Assembly (NCBI GenBank): GCA_016784735.1
Contig: JADHUC010000080.1
Span: 1 to 39,434, forward strand
DNA length: 39,434 bases
Source of the DNA: Pirellulaceae bacterium
Lineage (GTDB): Bacteria > Planctomycetota > Planctomycetia > Pirellulales > Pirellulaceae
Direction: 5' to 3'
Shown here: in pieces, positions 14,885 through 23,381 of the stretch
Layout of the letters: the number at the start of each line of letters is the position of its first letter
Position numbering within the stretch: position 1 is the first letter of the stretch
The notes under the pieces: generated by a model
The model's input: the letters and a program-made list of their open reading frames with translations, nothing else
Databases searched by the model: none
What the model was told of the DNA's origin: nothing
Made by a program: the position numbers and the translations under genes

Positions 14885-17677
14885 ATGGCGGTTACGCTGA
14901 AGAAATTCACCGAAGACCTGATTGCCAGCGGACTTATGACCGCCGAAGACCTGCGTGAATTCCGCGCGCAGCTTCCGCCCGAGAGCCGCCACCTGTCGGC
15001 CGACGCGTTGGCCCGCGAGCTGGTGCGATTCGGCAAATTGACTAGCTATCAAGCCGCCCGAATCTGTGAAGGCAGGCCCGAAGGGCTGATCCTGGGCAAG
15101 AACGTCATCGTGGACCGCATCGGCTCGGGTGGCATGGGCGAAGTGTTCAAGGCCGAGCATCAACGAATGAAGCGGCCGGTCGTTGTCAAGGTGCTCCACG
15201 CCGAACACACCAAGTCCGAGGTGGCGCTGAGGCGATTCCAGCGCGAAGTCGAAGCCGTTGCCAGGCTGGCGCATCCCAATATCGTCACGGCCTTCGATGC
15301 CGATGAAGAGAACGGCATCTATTACCTGGTGATGGAATATATCGACGGCGACGATCTGGGCTTGATCATCAGCCGCGATGGGCCGTTTGATATCGAAAAG
15401 GCGTTGGACTACGCCATCCAAGCAGCTCAAGGAATCGCGTTTGCCCATTCGCAAGGCATCATCCATCGCGACATCAAACCCAGCAACCTACTGTTGGATA
15501 AGGCCGGAGTCGTCAAAGTGCTGGACATGGGCTTGGCCCGGTTTGACAGCCCGTTGGCCGAAGGGGCCGTGGCGGAGAGCGGCGACAACGAGATTACGCA
15601 GGCGAATCAGATCGTCGGTACGGTCGACTACATGTCGCCCGAGCAGGCAGACAATTCGGGGGACGTCGATCACCGCGCCGACATCTATGGTTTCGGGTGC
15701 ACCCTTTTCCGGCTGATCACGGGGCGGGCTCCCTACCGCGGCGATTCAGCGATCAAGAAGCTGATCGCCCACCGTGCGGCCCCGATACCGTCGATGCTGG
15801 CTGCCCGCCCGGAGACGCCTGAGCGGCTGGACCGGACCTACCAGCGAATGATGGCCAAATCTCCGGACGAACGCTACGCCTCGATGGACGAGGTCATTCG
15901 CGAGTTGGAGGCTTGCCTCGAGGAATTGCGAGTCCAGCGAGGGGTGCCGGCGGGAGGCAAACTCGGGACGTTCCTGCGACCGAAAGGTGCGACGGACTTA
16001 CACGGCGAGACAACCAAAGCTCTCCAGGTGACCGAAGACACGGATATGACCGTCGGGCCGGATGGAGTGCCCAGCCGCAAGCAGCGATCCGAACCGGCCG
16101 TTGGCCTTGACTTGGGGACGACGTATTCGGCAATTGCACACCTGGACGATTCGGGACGACCGCAGACGTTGAACAATGCGGAAGGAGACAATACGACACC
16201 CAGCGTGGTGCTTTTTGACGGCGAAGACATCGTGGTCGGAAAGGAAGCCATCAAAGCGATGGCCACCGACATGGACGACGTGGCCGAGTGCGCGAAACGT
16301 GATCTGGGACTTCGCTTTTTTCACAAGGAATTCTCGGGCCGCTCTTATCCACCCGAAGCCTTTCAGGCTTGGATTCTGAACAAGCTTCGCGACGATGCAC
16401 AGAACACGATCGGCCGTTTTGAAAAAGTGGTGATCACGGTCCCGGCCTATTTCGACGAGGTCCGGCGCAAGGCCACGCAGGATGCAGGCTACATGGCCGG
16501 CTTCGACGTGCTGGACATTATCAACGAACCGACCGCGGCGGCCATTGCCTACGGCCACCAGCGAGGTTACCTCCATCCGGAGAGCAATTGCGGCGAGCCG
16601 AAGACGATCCTGGTTTACGATTTGGGTGGCGGCACGTTCGACGTTACGGTGATGGAAATTGGCGGCGTCGATTTCAAGACGTTAGCCACCGACGGCGACG
16701 TTCGTTTGGGAGGACGCGACTGGGACCAACGATTGGTGGATTTCGTGGCCGAGGAATTTATCCGTATGCACGGCCTGGATCCCCGCGAAGATCCGAACAC
16801 GTTGGGCCGTCTATTGCGCGAATGCGAAGATGCAAAACGCACGCTCTCGGCCCGCAGCCGAGCCCACATCGTCTGCGACTACCAAGGTCATGCAGCGCGA
16901 GTCGCGATTTCACGCCAGCAATTCGAGGAGATGACCCAAGATCTACTGGATCGGACGGCCTTCACCACGGAACAGACGATTCGTGCGGCCGGGCTGGAGT
17001 GGTCGTATATCGATCGCGTGTTGCTGGTAGGCGGCTCGACGCGCATGCCGGCCGTCGTCGAAATGCTGAAGTCGCGATTCGGCGGAGCCCTGGACTGTTC
17101 GGTCTCGCCGGACGAAGCAGTTGCACACGGCGCTGCGATTCGCGCAGCGTGGTTGTTGGACAAAGCTGCCGGGAAGCCTCAGCGATTCGCGATCAAGAAC
17201 GTCAATTCGCACAGTCTGGGAGTCGCGGCGGTCGATCCGCACACGAAACGCAAGCAGACGGCCGTGGTCATACCTCGCAACACGTCGCTGCCGGTTGCGG
17301 GCAAGCGAGTTTTTACCACAAGCAAGGACGGTCAACGATCCGTGTTGGTCCAGATCGTCGAGGGGGAAAGCGACTCGCCGGATGATTGCGTCCAGATTGG
17401 CCGTTGCACGGTGCGTAATCTGCCACCGAATCTGCCAGCTCGCACACCCGTCGAGGTCCGATTTCAATACGAGGAGAATGGCCGTCTGATGGTGCGAGTC
17501 CGCATCGTGGGGACGAGCACCAACCTGCGACATGAAATCACGCGCGAAAACACGCTCACCCAGAAGCAGTTGAATACGTGGCGCGAGCGAATTTCCGGCC
17601 TGCCTCCGACTGAAGAGGAATCGTCGGACACGTCCAAGTCCACCGAACTGCTGCAGTCCGGATCGAGTGATCGCTAG
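14885..17677 (+). CDS. Ser/Thr protein kinase fused to an Hsp70 (DnaK-like) chaperone
   Basis: Predicted 930-residue cytosolic fusion. Residues 1-68 are the helical lead common to planctomycete kinases (GKLTSYQA). The kinase domain (about 70-345) has GSGGMGEVFKA (80-90), the ATP-binding Lys102, HRDIKPSN (194-201), DMGLAR (214-219, Met in place of the usual Phe) and MSPEQ (250-254). After a linker, residues 405-890 form an Hsp70 with GLDLGTTYSAIA (407-418), VITVPAYF (516-523), NEPTAAAIAYG (547-557), YDLGGGTFDVTVM (578-590), LVGGSTRMP (714-722) and a beta-type substrate-binding domain. The helical lid of DnaK is missing and the hydrophobic interdomain linker is replaced by a divergent one. The protein may phosphorylate clients or itself in step with the ATP cycle. 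GGAG lies 6 nt before the ATG. Confidence 0.94.
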   Translation: MAVTLKKFTEDLIASGLMTAEDLREFRAQLPPESRHLSADALARELVRFGKLTSYQAARICEGRPEGLILGKNVIVDRIGSGGMGEVFKAEHQRMKRPVVVKVLHAEHTKSEVALRRFQREVEAVARLAHPNIVTAFDADEENGIYYLVMEYIDGDDLGLIISRDGPFDIEKALDYAIQAAQGIAFAHSQGIIHRDIKPSNLLLDKAGVVKVLDMGLARFDSPLAEGAVAESGDNEITQANQIVGTVDYMSPEQADNSGDVDHRADIYGFGCTLFRLITGRAPYRGDSAIKKLIAHRAAPIPSMLAARPETPERLDRTYQRMMAKSPDERYASMDEVIRELEACLEELRVQRGVPAGGKLGTFLRPKGATDLHGETTKALQVTEDTDMTVGPDGVPSRKQRSEPAVGLDLGTTYSAIAHLDDSGRPQTLNNAEGDNTTPSVVLFDGEDIVVGKEAIKAMATDMDDVAECAKRDLGLRFFHKEFSGRSYPPEAFQAWILNKLRDDAQNTIGRFEKVVITVPAYFDEVRRKATQDAGYMAGFDVLDIINEPTAAAIAYGHQRGYLHPESNCGEPKTILVYDLGGGTFDVTVMEIGGVDFKTLATDGDVRLGGRDWDQRLVDFVAEEFIRMHGLDPREDPNTLGRLLRECEDAKRTLSARSRAHIVCDYQGHAARVAISRQQFEEMTQDLLDRTAFTTEQTIRAAGLEWSYIDRVLLVGGSTRMPAVVEMLKSRFGGALDCSVSPDEAVAHGAAIRAAWLLDKAAGKPQRFAIKNVNSHSLGVAAVDPHTKRKQTAVVIPRNTSLPVAGKRVFTTSKDGQRSVLVQIVEGESDSPDDCVQIGRCTVRNLPPNLPARTPVEVRFQYEENGRLMVRVRIVGTSTNLRHEITRENTLTQKQLNTWRERISGLPPTEEESSDTSKSTELLQSGSSDR

Positions 17678-17698
17678 TACCTCGCGACTCTTGTTTTT

Positions 17699-17754
17699 GT
17701 AGGTTGGGCATTCCTGCCCGACCCCAAGCAGACGGGCAGGAATGCCCATCCTAC
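17699..17754. repeat. Long inverted repeat, possible terminator hairpin
   Basis: A 22-nt arm at 17699-17720 (GTAGGTTGGGCATTCC, then TGCCCG) pairs with 17733-17754 (CGGGCAGGAATGCCC, then ATCCTAC) with about one mismatch and a 12-nt loop. It starts 22 nt after the kinase-Hsp70 stop codon and could block read-through into the next gene. No T-run follows, so it is better called a dispersed palindrome than a canonical terminator. Confidence 0.75.
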
Positions 17755-17933
17755 TAACAATTTCAAACGTCATGAGGTACTGGTGGCCTTTCAATGTTCG
17801 CCGTCCCACCAATAGGCATAAACGGCCCACCGCGGCGGGCATCACCAACGCAACCCCAAGATTCGGCTCTAGCATTGTCTATGTGCTGGCTGTTAAAATA
17901 GAGGATTCGCGATTCCAACGCCTGGAGTATGAC

Positions 17934-19424
17934 ATGACGACCGTTTCCTGTCCCAAGTGCGGTGACGAAGTGGCCTTGCCAGCCGGCGCCAGTCCCAAGG
18001 CCACAGTGCGCTGTCCCCTTTGTCAGGACGAGTTTCTCCTGTCCGAAGTCCTTGATGCCATGCCACCCTTGTTGATCGTGGTGGACGATCCGGAAGCGGC
18101 CCAGTCCCGGATCGCCGGGGTACCCGCTTTTGGGCTGGCGACCGAGGGCGTGGACGACGAAGAACTGAGACTCGCGGGTGCCGAACCCGTCTCAGTGAGG
18201 CCGTCATTTGGTATCGAATCCAGCGTCGCCCCTTCGACCGCCGCCGGTCCTTCGACGCGAAAGCGCCGCGCGGCACCGCGCCCCAAGAAGAAGAGAAGTC
18301 CGGTAATGGAAATCGTCAAGGTCGTGCTGGGCGGCATCGCCGGATTGACGATCGCCCAGTTGATCTTGTGGTGGGGTTTCAAGAAGGATCCATTGACTCT
18401 TGCCCCGAAGTTGGGAGGCGTAGCACCGTGGATCTTGCCGGAGAAGTTCCGCGGCGAGGGCAACCAGGAAGGCGAAGGCTTTAAGATGCCAGACGGGCTG
18501 GTACCTGCAAAGCCGGGTGCGACTCCAGGAAAGCAAGGTGGGTTGCCGACGCGCGGCGCGTTCCTCGACCCGAACAGCGGCGGACCTGCCGGCGGCTTCA
18601 ACCAAACCAAGAAGCCTGGAAACAAGCCAAAGACACCACCTTCCGGCGGACGCGACGCAGTGGCAGATGCCGGCACATCGAGTGATATCTCCAAAGCCAT
18701 ACCCACGCTACTCCCCGACGATCCACTCGACTTGCCGGACGTGGACCCGAAACCAACCGACCTTGGCGGTGATCTCGTGGGAGATTTGTCGATCGATTTG
18801 GACCCACTGAAGATGCTGGACCCGGTGGCCTCGCCCGAGCCGAAGGACTCGTCGACCGAATTGACGGAACCTGCACGGTTTGTCAACGCGCCGGTGGTGA
18901 CTGCTGACGAGTCGAAGGAAGCCATCGAGGACGCACAGGCGATTTCTAATGCCTGGAACTTGGCAGACGACGCCGATTCGATAGAACTGCTCCGTCAAAC
19001 ATATCGTACGTTGGCCGGACTGGGCGAAGCCATTACTTTCGCCGCGCCGGACATCCAACCGGACGAGACGGCAGTAGCCAGTCTGTTGAAGTCGCTGGCC
19101 GACGACGAAAAGAAACTTGCCAATCTCGGCAAGGCGGGTGAAATGTGGCTGCGATCCACGCGAGACAGCACGGGCGTAATGCTGCGAGGCGTCGTGAAGA
19201 GTATCGAACGAAAGGGCGATTTGTACGAGACCCAATTGGCCCTGCCTTCTGGTGGCGACCCCATCTCGCTCTACAGCGACGCGGATCCTGCCGGCGTCTA
19301 CCGCGTCGATTCCGACGTACTCGTCTTGGGGGCTTTCATCGAAGATCCGGCGGCCAATCTGACGGGCTACGAAGGCGATCTCGAATCGATCGTATGGAGC
19401 CGGCTCTCGGTGGTGATCCCATAG
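17934..19424 (+). CDS. Zinc-ribbon membrane protein of unknown function
   Basis: Predicted 496-residue protein. Residues 6-30 carry two CPxC pairs (CPKC and CPLC, 20 residues apart), a small zinc ribbon of the kind that opens many planctomycete membrane proteins. A basic stretch (RKRRAAPRPKKKR) precedes one transmembrane helix (about 126-148, IVKVVLGGIAGLTIAQLILW). The rest is a Pro/Gly/Asp-rich region and a folded C-terminal part (about 380-496) with DSTGVMLRGVVKSIERKG. The ATG at 17934 has GGAG 6 nt upstream; the frame is open further 5' but that part crosses the intergenic repeat. Function unknown. Confidence 0.8.
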   Translation: MTTVSCPKCGDEVALPAGASPKATVRCPLCQDEFLLSEVLDAMPPLLIVVDDPEAAQSRIAGVPAFGLATEGVDDEELRLAGAEPVSVRPSFGIESSVAPSTAAGPSTRKRRAAPRPKKKRSPVMEIVKVVLGGIAGLTIAQLILWWGFKKDPLTLAPKLGGVAPWILPEKFRGEGNQEGEGFKMPDGLVPAKPGATPGKQGGLPTRGAFLDPNSGGPAGGFNQTKKPGNKPKTPPSGGRDAVADAGTSSDISKAIPTLLPDDPLDLPDVDPKPTDLGGDLVGDLSIDLDPLKMLDPVASPEPKDSSTELTEPARFVNAPVVTADESKEAIEDAQAISNAWNLADDADSIELLRQTYRTLAGLGEAITFAAPDIQPDETAVASLLKSLADDEKKLANLGKAGEMWLRSTRDSTGVMLRGVVKSIERKGDLYETQLALPSGGDPISLYSDADPAGVYRVDSDVLVLGAFIEDPAANLTGYEGDLESIVWSRLSVVIP

Positions 19425-19471
19425 TTGCGCTAGGAGTCCGGTTCGGCAACTTCGGTGCGTTGTGCGCACAT

Positions 19472-19527
19472 GTTGGAGTTCACGCTTTAGCGTGTTTTCG
19501 AAGACATGCTAAAGCGTGAACTCCAAC
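19472..19527. repeat. Inverted repeat of the GGAGTTCACGCTTTAGC family
   Basis: The arm GTTGGAGTTCACGCTTTAGC at 19472-19491 is matched by GCTAAAGCGTGAACTCCAAC at 19508-19527, a perfect 20-bp inverted repeat with a 16-nt loop. This family of palindromes is widespread between genes in planctomycetes and relatives. It lies 47 nt past the stop codon of the zinc-ribbon gene. Confidence 0.8.
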
Positions 19528-19625
19528 TATGGTAGTCGCCCCGGGCCGCGTTCCGCGTCTTGTCATCTCCCCTGGGCCTTGAAATTGGCCTCGACTTGAG
19601 GCAATCAGATAGCCGAAACCAATTT

Positions 19626-19654
19626 TTGACAGGTTTCCTGCGGCCGTTTAGACT
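19626..19654 (+). promoter_or_regulatory. Candidate sigma-70 promoter of the PQQ propeller gene
   Basis: A perfect TTGACA at 19626-19631 is followed, after 17 bp, by TAGACT at 19649-19654, which matches the -10 consensus in four of six positions. Transcription from here would leave a leader of about 135 nt before the ATG at 19799. Confidence 0.4.
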
Positions 19655-19798
19655 ATGTTAGAGGGGGGGAGGGGTGTGCGCAATTCGCTGCGCAGGCAAC
19701 GGATTCAACATTCCTGCCGCTTCCGACCGGATCGTGCTGCGAGCCGCCTTAGATTCGCAGTACCTACTCCTTGAACCGTTATCTTACGGAAAAACGTC

Positions 19799-21586
19799 AT
19801 GTCCCGTACCACCGCTAAACCGCTCGCGTTGTTATTCCTTCTGTGCCTGGCCATGCCCGCGCGTGCCGAATATGGATTCGGCAGTCTGATTTCGCCGGAC
19901 GAGGCGAGTCGCTTCGGCCTCAATCGGATGTGGTTCACTCAGGTGGAGTTGGACGTTGCGCGCGGCCGCATGACTCACATACAACATTTCATCAGTTCGA
20001 CCGAAGGGTACACGGTTCACGAAGTCCAATACCAGGGCAAGAGCAAAGTGTTCTCGGAACGCGACGTGGACGCGTTTGGCGAGGCCGTGGGCGAAGAAGG
20101 GGCGAAGAAGCTAGCCGAGGAGTTTCTTGATGAAGTGAAAGTCCGGGAGATCTTCGACAAGCTGCAATTGCCCGTCCATGCGGAGGCTCAAGCTCGCCGT
20201 CTATACACCGTCTTCACGGACAGGAGAAACACGGTGCCCGAGGAGTTAACGGACGAAGAACGGCAAGAAGTGCAGACCAGGGCGCAGGAGGAGTTCACGA
20301 CCGGCATGAGTGCCATCCTGACGCCCGAGCAGGACGCCAAATTCAAGCAACTGCAGGAGCAGGGAACCGAAGCCAAGCTCGAGACGAAGTGGGTGCCGGA
20401 GATCACGTTGTACGTGACCACCGACCGCGGGATGATCCATGCCATCGATGCCGAGACGGGACGTACGCGATGGGCCGTGGTGGTTGGCAGACGGGATTTC
20501 CCAACCGAGCGAGCCGGTGTAAGCGAGGATTGGGTGGCCGTGTTGAACGGTTCGGACCTGTATCTGATGAAGAGATCAGACGGCGAAATTGCGTGGAAGC
20601 GCCGAGTGAAAGGCGTACCCAGCGCCGGCCCGGCGATCACCGACACGTACGTCGTCGTACCGACCTTCAGCGGCCACATCGAACTGTATGACCTGATAGA
20701 AACAAGGACTCTTCCCGAGATCTACAGGTCAAACGGGCGTATCCTGATTCAACCCATCGTGACATCGCTGAGCGTCGCGTGGCCAACCGATCGCGGTTTC
20801 TTGTATGTTGCGCGGGCCAGCAGAAAGGGGATCCGTTATCGACTCGAAGCGCGAGACACGATCACATCAGCTCCTTCGTTCGCGCCCGGCCGGTTCTTCG
20901 CCTCGTCGATCGATGGCGACGTCTACTGTGTACACGAAACCACTGGCGAGGAGTACTGGCGATTCACGACGGGCGAGCCCATTAGCCAAACACCTGCCCC
21001 GGTTGGTGATCAACTGTACGTAGTCACAGACAAAGGAAATCTCTTCTGCCTGAAGCAGGAAACGGGCGAGGAGTTGTGGTGGACCGAGCGTATTAAACGC
21101 TTTGTCTCGGCCAGCAAGGATCGGTTGTACTGTCTGGGCTTTGCAGACCGCCTGGTCATTCTGGATGCGAAGACGGGTGGTCGGATCGCATCGATGGGGA
21201 CCGAACTGTTGGACATCTTCTACCCGAATCTCCAGACCGACCGCATCATTGTGGCCACCAAGACAGGCGTGATTCAATGTCTGCGCGAGACACAGATGCA
21301 ATGGCCGTTGTTGCACGCTGGCTTAGCCGAAGCCGAAAAGAAGGATCGGCCGGAGATCAAGCAAGAGGGGCTTGATGATGGCGGAGCCAAACCAGCCCCC
21401 AAGCAACCGAAACCGCCCGCGGTTGACCCATTTGGCGGCGGTGCCAATCCGTTTGGGGGTGGTGGAGGCACCGGTGCCGGTGCCGGCGCAGGTGCCAAGC
21501 CCAATCCCTTTGGCGGCGGAGGTGGCGCCGGTGCCGGTGCCAAGCCTGATCCCTTTGGTGGGGGTGGCGCCGATCCGTTCAAATAG
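19799..21586 (+). CDS. Secreted PQQ-like beta-propeller protein with PFGGG-repeat tail
   Basis: Predicted 595-residue exported protein. It has a Sec signal peptide (hydrophobic core LALLFLLCLAMPARA, cut before EYGFG), an alpha-helical region (about 60-195, rich in Glu/Lys), then a PQQ/BamB-type propeller (about 200-520) with recurrent blade motifs such as DRGMIHAIDAETGRTRWA, DGDVYCVHETTGEEYWRF and KGNLFCLKQETGEELWW. Residues from about 540 to the end are low complexity, with repeats of (N/D)PFGGG separated by GAGAGAKP. Such propellers often act as scaffolds without bound cofactor, so enzyme activity should not be assumed. A good -35/-10 pair lies 145 nt upstream. Confidence 0.85.
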   Translation: MSRTTAKPLALLFLLCLAMPARAEYGFGSLISPDEASRFGLNRMWFTQVELDVARGRMTHIQHFISSTEGYTVHEVQYQGKSKVFSERDVDAFGEAVGEEGAKKLAEEFLDEVKVREIFDKLQLPVHAEAQARRLYTVFTDRRNTVPEELTDEERQEVQTRAQEEFTTGMSAILTPEQDAKFKQLQEQGTEAKLETKWVPEITLYVTTDRGMIHAIDAETGRTRWAVVVGRRDFPTERAGVSEDWVAVLNGSDLYLMKRSDGEIAWKRRVKGVPSAGPAITDTYVVVPTFSGHIELYDLIETRTLPEIYRSNGRILIQPIVTSLSVAWPTDRGFLYVARASRKGIRYRLEARDTITSAPSFAPGRFFASSIDGDVYCVHETTGEEYWRFTTGEPISQTPAPVGDQLYVVTDKGNLFCLKQETGEELWWTERIKRFVSASKDRLYCLGFADRLVILDAKTGGRIASMGTELLDIFYPNLQTDRIIVATKTGVIQCLRETQMQWPLLHAGLAEAEKKDRPEIKQEGLDDGGAKPAPKQPKPPAVDPFGGGANPFGGGGGTGAGAGAGAKPNPFGGGGGAGAGAKPDPFGGGGADPFK

Positions 21587-21765
21587 CGCCAAACGCCTGA
21601 ACAATTCTGCTTGCCGGCCTCGACTTGGTGACCTACTCTTCAGTAGGCAGGCTGGATACGCTTGCGCCCTGTCTTGAGTAGCGAACGCTGCTTTACGCTT
21701 CGGGCTCGACCGTCTCCCTCCTGGATGACAAAATCTTGACACCTTGATGGCGAGAAAAGCGTCTG

Positions 21766-21927
21766 ATGAAACGAGTACTGAGATTTCTGAAGGAAGAAGA
21801 TGGGCCGACGGCGCTGGAATACGCTTTCGTGATTTCGCTAATCCTCGTGGTTGCGATCGCGGGGATCACTTTCCTTGGCCAAGCCACAAACGACAGCATG
21901 GGCTCGTCGGCCGGCTCCATCAAGTAG
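21766..21927 (+). CDS. Flp-type type IVb prepilin
   Basis: Predicted 53-residue prepilin. It begins MKRVLRFLKEEDG, followed directly by PTALEYAFVISLILVVAIAG, the short leader, Gly cleavage site and hydrophobic N-terminal helix of Flp/Fap pilins. Cutting after Gly13 puts Glu at position 5 and Tyr at position 6 of the mature pilin, as the family requires. The C-terminal part is short and polar (GSSAGSIK). Pilins of this type are assembled by a tad system, but no tad genes (cpaA peptidase, TadA ATPase, TadB/C, secretin) are in the window. The binding site before the ATG is weak. Several Flp copies are common in planctomycete genomes. Confidence 0.85.
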   Translation: MKRVLRFLKEEDGPTALEYAFVISLILVVAIAGITFLGQATNDSMGSSAGSIK

Positions 21928-22005
21928 GCCGTCGGCAAGTAGTCGTGTGCTTTCAGGGCAGCGCGATCGCGCCGCGTTTCTCGGGGGTTGGCTCTTCCTT
22001 GGCGT

Positions 22006-22689
22006 TCAGGATTGCTCGGGCTGCGACGCAGTTTCGTCTTTCAAGAATTGCGGTCCGGTGACGCCCATCGACAGGTAGATACTCATCAGCGACTCGACGC
22101 TCATGTCCACCGGACGCACGGAGTCGGCCGGAACGAAAATCAGCCCGCCGGTCATTGGGATGGGCGAGGTGGGTATGTAGACGATGTAGTAGTCGCGTCC
22201 TTCAATCGGATACCGGTCTGGCGTTGGCAGCAAAGCCAACAGCCCCGCACCGTTCTGCCCGCCGAGCACACAGTAGACGACACGCATCCCCTTCAACTCC
22301 GATTCGTCCTTTTTTTCCAGCAGTCCAATGATCTGGGTCGCCGCGCCGTAGACGCTGCCGGCGATGGGGATACTGCGGATGATCGGCGCGACCAGCTTGT
22401 TGAGCAGTCTGCGGAAGCCCATCTGCACGACGACGCCCAGAACGAAGATCGCGCCCAACACGAGAACGATGCCGATCAGGTAAGCCAAAATCTCGTTGTT
22501 GTCGGCAAAGAACGTCCCCATGGACCGGAGCCAGCCGCCGACAAGCGTCTCTGGGCCAATAAGCTCCTTGATGAAGCCCGCCACCCACCCGATCACGGCA
22601 ACGGTGATGACCAGCGGCAGAATAGTGAACAATCCTGCCAGAAAGTAAGCGACAATGCGTTTCCAGAAACCCGTGAACAATCGCTTCAT
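22006..22689 (-). CDS. DUF502 family membrane protein
   Basis: Predicted 227-residue inner-membrane protein. Two hydrophobic segments stand out: residues about 12-40 (VAYFLAGLFTILPLVITV) and about 68-92 (LAYLIGIVLVLGAIFVLGVV). They are followed by the conserved DUF502 body with PIIRSIPIAGSVYGAATQI, a central FxPTxP-like segment (YIPTSPIPMTGGLIFVP) and the C-terminal SVESLMSIYLSMGV. The function of DUF502 proteins is not established. The ATG at 22689 has AGGAG upstream and overlaps the stop of the channel gene as ATGA, so the two are translationally coupled. Convergent with the Flp pilin gene. Confidence 0.88.
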   Translation of the reverse strand: MKRLFTGFWKRIVAYFLAGLFTILPLVITVAVIGWVAGFIKELIGPETLVGGWLRSMGTFFADNNEILAYLIGIVLVLGAIFVLGVVVQMGFRRLLNKLVAPIIRSIPIAGSVYGAATQIIGLLEKKDESELKGMRVVYCVLGGQNGAGLLALLPTPDRYPIEGRDYYIVYIPTSPIPMTGGLIFVPADSVRPVDMSVESLMSIYLSMGVTGPQFLKDETASQPEQS

Positions 22690-23108
22690 TGATGGTTCTC
22701 CTTGTCTTGTTCGCTGTGCGAGCCGCCGGCGAGAGGCCCCGTCCGCGGTACCGCGCTGACGATCCACGCGACCAGCACGGCTAGGTAGAACTGTCCCATA
22801 ACGGACTGCATCCACGTCAGCGTCTGTGCCAGCGGAGTCTCGGGCACAATATCGCCGTACCCCAAAGTCGACATGGTCACAAAGCTGAAGTATGCGACCT
22901 GCGAGTAAGGTGTGATCGCCCCGGCGGCACGCGCATGCCTCTGGCTTGCCGCTAAACGAACGAATATGCCAATCCTCACTGGTAGCCGTATATCAACCGT
23001 GCTTGGCAATGAGTTGCACCACGTGAGCGGTCTTCGCGTCATCATGCAGAGGGGGGGTTCGTATGCGGACAGGGGAATCACTCGTTGTGGGTTCATTTGT
23101 CGGGCCAT
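22686..23108 (-). CDS. K+-channel-like protein, N-terminal half missing
   Basis: Residues coded by about 22915-22686 match the pore half of a two-helix ion channel: ITPYSQVAYFSFVT, the selectivity filter TLGYGD, IVPETPLAQ, then the second helix (FYLAVLVAWIVSAV). The first transmembrane helix that should precede the pore is absent. The upstream part of the open frame (ATG at 23108, or TTG at 23150) encodes a basic sequence without family likeness. A break has therefore replaced the 5' part at about 22920, and a functional channel is unlikely unless it pairs with another subunit. The gene ends in a 4-nt overlap with the DUF502 gene. Confidence 0.55.
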   Translation of the reverse strand: MARQMNPQRVIPLSAYEPPLCMMTRRPLTWCNSLPSTVDIRLPVRIGIFVRLAASQRHARAAGAITPYSQVAYFSFVTMSTLGYGDIVPETPLAQTLTWMQSVMGQFYLAVLVAWIVSAVPRTGPLAGGSHSEQDKENHQ

Positions 23109-23172
23109 TGCTCGTCGGCTACGGCAAACCGCCGGTGGAGCACGAGCCAACGGTTCGGTCGGTCAAGATACC

Positions 23173-23349
23173 ATGACAGCCAGAATGAACCAAACCCGTC
23201 TTCTCCTTGCTGTCACCCTGTTCGTGTTTCTTGACCCTGCGACTTGGTCGGGTTATGCTGTCGCTGGCGTAGGTCTCGATGGTCGTTCGCCGTGGGTAGG
23301 TGACTGGGAGACCGACGTACTTACGACCGCTTCCCGACTCCGGTTTTGA
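23173..23349 (+). CDS. Possible small secreted protein or gene scrap
   Basis: An ATG at 23173 (or 23185) opens a frame for 58 (or 54) residues with a signal-peptide-like start (QTRLLLAVTLFVFL) and no recognisable mature part. No clear ribosome binding site precedes either ATG. It ends 32 nt before the thioredoxin-fold gene on the same strand. It may be a real leader-type protein or the stump of a broken gene, since the area just upstream also holds the channel break. Confidence 0.25.
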   Translation: MTARMNQTRLLLAVTLFVFLDPATWSGYAVAGVGLDGRSPWVGDWETDVLTTASRLRF

Positions 23350-23381
23350 ACACCAATTCAGCGAGTCCACAACGAATCCAA

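Larger units (their letters stand above)
19425..19798. other. Intergenic stretch with a palindrome and a candidate promoter
   Basis: No protein-coding sequence was recognised. The stretch contains the inverted repeat at 19472-19527 and the promoter-like pair at 19626-19654, both listed separately. The remainder includes a G-run at 19664-19671 and has no other visible structure. Confidence 0.5.

Noticed and set aside
21736..21741. TTGACA as a -35 box for the Flp pilin gene
   Set aside because: No -10-like hexamer at 16-18 bp downstream, and the pilin start codon follows too closely.
22912..23349. 145-codon plus-strand frame spanning 22912-23349
   Set aside because: The 5' part is antisense to the channel region and has no protein character; only the last 58 codons (from 23173) have a signal-peptide-like start.
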